Below the pieces are notes generated by a model. That model was not told the DNA's origin and did no database searches. It saw nothing but the letters and a program-made list of their open reading frames with translations. Below are positions 58,969 to 64,000 of a stretch of DNA of 64,000 nucleotides, one piece after another. A program made the position numbers and the translations under genes. Source of the stretch: Rhabditophanes sp. KR3021 (Eukaryota; Nematoda; Chromadorea; Rhabditida; Alloionematidae). Location: contig CAUJLY010000002.1 of the NCBI GenBank assembly GCA_963281155.1, positions 992,001-1,056,000 of the forward strand, given 5' to 3'. Positions within the stretch are counted from its first letter, which is position 1, and every line of letters begins with the position of its first letter.

Positions 58969-59868
58969 ATGGACATTGAGAAAGAAGCTATGCCTGAATT
59001 TCGTCGAGAAAGTGCCTTTCAATGGCCATACAACATAAACCAAGCTGTTTTTTATTTGAATTTCATGATTCAGATTGTAGTGGAGTCTTTTCTAATTTAT
59101 GCTGTCCATGTGATTCCATTATGGATGATTTCAACTGTTGCATTATTTCATTGTCTTGAAATTGTATTAATAGTTTACGTGTCCCTTAGTGATGCCGGAA
59201 TTGGGATCGGCAATAGATTGCCTCAACCTTTTATGAGAAATAAAGGAGAACATGTGATAATGGATAATTTTTGCAATATTTGTGAGATGAATGTGTAGGT
59301 TTAGGGTTCTTGCTTTCATTTAAATTGCCATTTAGGCCCCACCATACGAAACATTGCAGGTTTTGCAACAAATGCATTGAGAATTATGACCACCACTGTA
59401 TGTGGTTAAATATTTGTGTAGGCAAAAAGAATTATCGGTAAGGTTTTGATCAACTGTAATTTATATTATGTGTCCGATTTTAGAAAATTTATGACGTTTT
59501 TAGCAGGCATTTGCATAATGGAGTTTCTTTTAGCAACCTTCAAATGTTGGACAATTATGAGGTCCTACTATTATGATGGGAGTGAAAAAATTAACTCAAG
59601 TGGTAAGTTGAGATGATACGTTTGTTTTTATCAAATTAATTTAGATTTTGCGGGAGACGGTACTACTTTAATCAAAAAATGGGAATATTTGGTGTTTAGC
59701 GGTGTAAGCCTTGCAATCCATGTCATGGTGCTGCTTCCCGTTTTACATTTATTATTATTTCACTTCTTCCTTTGTTATAAAGGTGTGACAACAAAGCAAT
59801 ATATGGATAGTAAGAAAGTTGATCCCGTTGTTTTAAATATTCAAAATGTTACAACTCATACTATTTGA
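58969..59868 (+). CDS. DHHC-type palmitoyltransferase
   Basis: Exons 58969-59294, 59336-59437, 59484-59602 and 59645-59868 encode 256 aa. Two TM helices (about 25-70) precede the cysteine-rich domain: [20 protein letters not shown], then [20 protein letters not shown] with the catalytic DHHC cysteine; two further TM helices follow ([15 protein letters not shown] and [20 protein letters not shown]). After the last helix TTKQ replaces the common TTxE motif. Zinc-binding cysteines are complete, so the enzyme should S-acylate cytosolic cysteines at Golgi, ER or plasma membrane. It is short for the family, with little N- or C-terminal tail. The frame is open upstream of ATG but has no earlier ATG. 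Confidence 0.9.
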
Positions 59869-60585
59869 GAAACTAACAAAGACTTTCACATACTAATTTG
59901 TTACTTTAAAAAGCCAGAGGATTATATAAAATTTTATTAAGAAGTACATATTTATTGAATAATGAAATGATTATTTCGAAGAATTAAATTATATTTTAGG
60001 AAAAGCAAGCAATGATTATTACCGTTTAAAAGCATTCTAACTCGCATTGTGAACATAAGAAATAATATATTAATTGACGATAATTAGTCAAATTAAATTT
60101 AGAATTTGAATTTTTCCGATAGATTAGCAACTATTCACGCAGCTTTGTCCCGGCTGTTTGGAGCCCTTAAACTGATAGCAGGGTTCGTGATTTCCCGAAT
60201 AGATCCGTTCTATTCAGTATGCAATTATTAGATGAGAATAGATACACGCACAACATTTTTATTATCGTTTTGTTCTGCCGGCCCATAAAGGCCATCAGGA
60301 GGTCCGTAAAAGAATAAGACCATTAATTTATTGCACCTTTAATATCAATTATATACATTATAAGATGTGAAAAGTATGCAGATCATTGCATAAGCCACGT
60401 ATCCAACAATAACATAAGACCCTTTCACCATGAATCAAACATAGATTTCTCAAAATTGAATAGATGACAAAATTTACATGAAATGAACTGAATTTATTAT
60501 TAGAAACAAAATTTGCTTAATAGTATAAAAAAGATATGTTTCTTATTCCTTGAGGTTTCTTGGAACTTAAAGAAGAGTTAAAAAC
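59869..60585. other. intergenic with a GC-richer patch
   Basis: Mostly AT-rich. Between about 60120 and 60310 the composition rises in GC and contains a perfect 7-bp hairpin (60197-60215). I could not fold it into a tRNA or known snRNA. Confidence 0.4.
60197..60215. repeat. short hairpin in GC-richer patch
   Basis: GAATAGA, loop TCCGT, TCTATTC: a perfect seven-base-pair stem. It sits within a patch of about 190 bp that is less AT-rich than its surroundings and could be part of a structured RNA. No terminator-like T run follows directly. Confidence 0.35.
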
Positions 60586-60979
60586 CTAGCATTTGTTGCA
60601 TGTGGATTTACAATTTTTTGCGTAAAGATCCTTCCAGAGAGCGTTGTTGCATAGGCTGATGTTGCAGTTAGATGAAGAATCTTTGCAGGCAGTATTCTTT
60701 ACTGGAGCGACACATTTGTAGCAAGTCTAAAATTGTTAAATTACTTTTGTTCAAATATTAAGTTTGTACCTTAAGACAATTTGTAAGCATAAGTTGAGCA
60801 TAATTGGCATTGAAACAATATTGAGCAATTCCAGCACAGTTAGTAGCTGCATCAGCACATCCTGACGCTGGCGTGGTAGCAGCAACTGGCAGAGTTGATT
60901 CAACTGTAGAGTCTGATGATTGACATGAAGCATAAGCTACAACACAGGCGACAAAAAGAGCTAAAGTTTTGAATTGCAT
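60586..60979 (-). CDS. secreted double-ShKT peptide
   Basis: Exons 60979-60770 and 60726-60586 (43-bp intron, phase 0) encode 116 aa. A signal peptide (MQFKTLALFVACVVAYASC) and a short Ser/Thr-rich linker precede two six-cysteine ShKT-like modules: CADAATNCAGIAQYCFNANY...CLKTCYKC and CKDSSSNCNISLC...CKSTCNKC. ShKT modules are named after a sea-anemone potassium-channel blocker but in nematodes they are common in secreted proteins and need not be toxic; the pore-blocking Lys-Tyr pair cannot be confirmed here. Likely roles are surface, immune or secreted regulatory functions. The first intron base pair runs GTACAA to TTTTAG. Confidence 0.82.
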
Positions 60980-61792
60980 AGTTGATTGTTTGAAGGATTA
61001 GTTGATGATTTAATTTAACTTATTAATGCCTTTTATACCATTTTTGACATTGCAAAAAATCACACATTTTATTCTATTCAAACAGGTGTGAAATGCTCTA
61101 ACTAATCAAATAAAGGCAAAGTGCATTTCCCTACTAATTCTCAAGCTGAACAAATTTGGTAGTGAGTAGGTTTGATTCACTTGGTATAAATGATACATCA
61201 AAGTATACAAAAGTTTACGCAGAATTAACAAATTTACTAAATAGTATTTAAAAATCATTTTTTGTTCATGTTCGGGCTGTTTAAAAAGGGTCAAATTGTT
61301 GATTTAGCTTGGTATTTGACTGCTATTTTATTGTACAACAAGTTTAGTGTTGATGTTTGATATGGATAAAAGATTTCAGATTTGTAAAATTTGTTACCAA
61401 AAATGTTGTTCATGAACAAAACTAAGATTACGAGATTGTGCTTTGTAGAGTATGATTCCATTTTCTCACGAACTCAAATAATTTCACTTCCTTAATGTTA
61501 CAAAAATTGTTTACTTTAAGTACCTCAAACATCACTTAAAAAATATACTCTCACAAACTCAAGAACTAATTTATGAGTTTTATGGCGCCCAATAAAAATA
61601 ATATCTAAATTTATGTCCATTTACAACTGATTTGTAACTTGAAAGAGTAATTTTCACAGGTTTAAAAAAGATATTTCTGTCTATGCTAAGTAAATATAAA
61701 TAGGTCTTATTTTTGTAACCGGTATTTAGTATTTGTTTATATCTAGATATCAACCTATAGTTGATAAAATAAAGAAATTTGTATATATCATA
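60980..61792. other. intergenic
   Basis: AT-rich spacer between the ShKT peptide gene and the chemoreceptor, both presumably promoted from here in opposite directions. The antisense frames at 61106-61294 and 61580-61834 lack any support. Confidence 0.45.
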
Positions 61793-62808
61793 ATGGAATT
61801 TAAAGGTAAATCTACACATACCTTCATTTATCAATCTTTTCAGCTCTATATGTGTATTACTTGAGCTTAATTATATTTGATGTGTTTTCAACCATCTTCT
61901 ACATAGTTCTCTTAATCTTTATTATCAGGCAATTATTATCAAAGCAATCAAATATTTCAAAAGAATTTTATGGACTTTTTGTGCTGGTTGGGTTTTTAGA
62001 TCTGGCTTTCATTTGTGAGGAATACTTTAGTTTCCGTCTACCGCAAATGACATTATTTCCAGAATTTTACCTAGAAATTTTAAATTCTTCTTCTATAGCG
62101 AATCATTGTTTTGCCTATAGTTTTGGTCAGATGATGCTTTCATCATTGTTCGGCATTATAACATCCTTTAATCGCATGTCTTCTGTATATTGGCCAACTT
62201 ACTACAACCAAATGTGGAGTTCATGGAGATTGTTTTTGCTCTTAACATGGCCTTTTCCAATTGCAGTTCCTTATTATGTATATTTTTCAAGATTTCCAAC
62301 TACATATACATTGGATGCAGAAGATGGCATAATGTCTGTTTCATTTATTGATATACAACCGAATCTAAATGTGTGGATAGGCTTATTATGTGTTCACATA
62401 ATTAGTATCAATGTCAATGCAATACTGAATTTTTTACTTTTACGAAGATTAAAGAAATTATTTGGTAATAGAGCTTCTATAAATGAAACTTCAAAAACAG
62501 AAATGGCTTTAGCTAAATTTTCTCAAGTCAATTTTATAATATTGTCATTCCTGGTTACCATTGAAATCATGCTTTATCTTTCAAATAACTTTGGTTGGAT
62601 ATCTACATACAAATATTGCATGGAAGCTTATATGTTAGTGGAAACAATGATAGTATTTTTTGCTCCTTATACATTGTTGTTAATTTCAAATGATGTTAGA
62701 AATAGGTTTTTTATTTTTGTTGGTATAAGAAAGCCGACTACTGGCAATTTGAATCTTACAGGAACAAGGTTTACAAGAACAAAGATTCTTAAATCAATTG
62801 TTACGTGA
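61793..62808 (+). CDS. serpentine chemoreceptor (Srg superfamily, Srv-like)
   Basis: Exons 61793-61805 and 61844-62808 (38-bp intron, phase 1) encode 325 aa. The tiny first exon gives MEFK and the splice joins it to ALYVYYLSLIIFDV, making the first TM helix. Seven hydrophobic segments follow, with a short N-terminus, FNRMSSVYWPTYYNQMWSSW after TM3 (the position of the NR-containing motif of Srg/Srv receptors), and a short basic C-terminal tail ending near RFTRTKILKSIVT. Such receptors are expressed in sensory neurons and detect chemical cues. The sub-family call (Srv over Srg or Srx) rests on the NR..(V/I)YWP motif only. Confidence 0.82.
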
Positions 62809-63156
62809 ATTTAAGCAATACTACCAAATTTATCATCCATGCTTAGAATAGTGTATTTTGTAAAATACATGTTAATTTCCCGGTAGGTCACTGATAGTTT
62901 TTCCACAAACTTGCCCGGGCCAGGAAACAGGCGGAAAAAGAAAAATTATACATAATTTCTTAAATATTGATATGGTTTATTTTGAATAGCTAAATATTTT
63001 TCATGTTTTTAGCTTAAATTAATATCTTAGTATTTTATGTTTTTCGGTTAATAATATAATTATCAAATGTGTTGGATACAAACATAGGTAAAAGGATTTA
63101 ATCCATGAATACAATAATAATATACATATTGGACATGGTAGTACTTCACAATTTTG
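62809..63156. other. intergenic between convergent genes
   Basis: The chemoreceptor (+) and TIL protein (-) genes converge here. A CCCGGGCC stretch near 62918 is the only GC-rich feature. No gene was seen. Confidence 0.45.
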
Positions 63157-63471
63157 TTATCCTCCGAATTCTGGACAATCGTTTTGCAGGATACATTTTC
63201 CGCTAGCATTTATGGCATAATAATAACCACAAAGGCATCCTTTATAGCATGGTGGTTCACACTTTTTACGACCTTTACCGCATATATATGGACAGTCATA
63301 AGAACACTCGCTATAAGTCATATTTGTAGGACAACAAGGAACATCAGCTTTTACAGCAGTTGACTCAATAATACTTAATACAATAATAGGAACGAAAATT
63401 AAGGCCACAATAATCTAAAACTTAAACTGTTCAAAGTCAATTCAAATGAAACTTACAGTTTTTCTAGTCAT
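63157..63471 (-). CDS. TIL-domain secreted protein (serine-protease-inhibitor type)
   Basis: Exons 63471-63457 and 63414-63157 (42-bp intron, phase 0) encode 90 aa. The five-residue first exon MTRKT completes a signal peptide with IIVALIFVPIIVLSIIES. The mature part has the ten-cysteine trypsin-inhibitor-like (TIL) pattern: CCPTNMTYSECSYDC, CGKGRKKCEPPCYKGCLC and a final GKCILQNDC. Similar nematode proteins inhibit host or self serine proteases, as in Ascaris inhibitors, and some have other roles. The reactive-site residue between the fifth and sixth cysteines is basic-rich (GKGRKK), compatible with trypsin-like targets, which is inference. Confidence 0.85.
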
Positions 63472-64000
63472 ATTTGAATTTGGTTATATTCAACAATGTT
63501 TGGAATTTAAGCTATTATATACCTACCACGTTCAAACTCATTAATTCAATAAAACATAATAATTTCATAACAAACAACATATGATGTACGAATCAGACAG
63601 GAATTACAGATATAATTTCATTTCATAAATTGTAATCTTTGTTATTGAGCAACGCAATTGTTTTCAAAAGATCTCATGATAATGTGTATCTTCTATAAAT
63701 AGCTTAATCTGTTATTGTCATTTAAATTTTGGCTGTTATTGAAAATTACGGTTTCAGATTATACTTCAACTAATTAAACAGGTGACATAAAATACAGTTA
63801 TAATTTCACGGTAAGCATATTATTTCCTATAGAAATCTATCCAAGGCGAAAAAAGAAGCGTAAAAAATATTATATAAATGTAAACACTTTACAAAAAAAT
63901 ATTTTCTATCTTCTAAAGCCCGACCAAAAAGTTGTCCAACAGATAAGACCCTCGGGCCTTGATTTTTTGAAATATGCGATTAGATTCAACTTTACATGCT
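63472..64000. other. window edge, no gene seen
   Basis: AT-rich sequence upstream of the TIL gene. A slightly GC-richer stretch lies at about 63918-63960 (GCCCGACC...CCTCGGGCC). I see no coding sequence. Confidence 0.4.

Noticed and set aside
60120..60310. tRNA gene in the GC-richer patch
   Set aside because: A GGTTCG-like string is present, but no matching acceptor, D and anticodon arms could be folded around it.
1..64000. CRISPR arrays, bacterial operons or prophage
   Set aside because: No regularly spaced direct repeats were seen, and the spliced genes show that this is eukaryotic nuclear DNA.

Overview
The window is nuclear DNA of a nematode. It is AT-rich. Genes sit on both strands and are cut by very small introns, many of them 38-49 bp, with GTAAG-type donors and TTTTAG or TTTCAG acceptors. 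The gene content is nematode: a serpentine chemoreceptor, ShKT-domain proteins, an astacin, a ShKT-peroxidase, a TIL-type inhibitor and divergent Skp1-related proteins. Several start codons lie 0-7 bases after a splice-acceptor-like TTTNAG, as expected where mRNAs receive a trans-spliced leader. I cannot place the species more closely. Exon borders were worked out by hand from frame, splice signals and family similarity; no search was run.

Layout. 0-3 kb: a possible gene tail, a UPF0598 (C8orf82-type) gene, an AT-hook/one-TM protein (-) and a small membrane protein (-). 3-10 kb: mitochondrial isoleucyl-tRNA synthetase, a BTB-BACK-Kelch gene (-) containing a GC-AG intron, and a Skp1-like gene with an acidic insertion. 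10.2-18.7 kb: an 8.5 kb gene-free tract, strongly C-rich and G-poor on the + strand where counted. 18.7-24.3 kb: a transmembrane class-1-type semaphorin. 24.9-30.7 kb: cytidine deaminase, then a DM-domain (DMRT) gene. 32-40 kb: GPCPD1-type phosphodiesterase with an antisense gene inside its intron, an RSKR-like kinase and a second Skp1-like gene. 40-48 kb: a large acidic repeat protein and a ShKT-peroxidase. 48-56 kb: ASNA-1/GET3, a decayed UBA-like locus, a dynein-2 intermediate-chain-like WD protein (-), an RSLDRNYD-repeat protein and an astacin-like pseudoprotease (-). 56-64 kb: pyruvate dehydrogenase E1 beta, a small secreted peptide, a DHHC palmitoyltransferase, a double-ShKT peptide (-), a chemoreceptor and a TIL protein (-).

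Most unusual: the long introns of the semaphorin and DMRT genes each hold an antisense, broken coding sequence, and by eye the two are collinear paralogues of one gene family I do not recognise (six matching blocks). The DMRT-intron copy keeps a normal 41-bp intron, so it is not a processed retrocopy. Two further host introns, in the GPCPD1-type and PDH E1-beta genes, also hold antisense coding sequence. Other points of note are an astacin whose HExxH reads HYLMH and which lacks a propeptide, and a peroxidase lacking both acidic residues that bind heme covalently in mammalian peroxidases.

The genes are mostly unrelated housekeeping, developmental and secreted functions and do not form one pathway. 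The ShKT-peroxidase, astacin-like protein, ShKT peptide and TIL protein are all secreted and fit cuticle, moulting or surface roles, but that grouping is inference.
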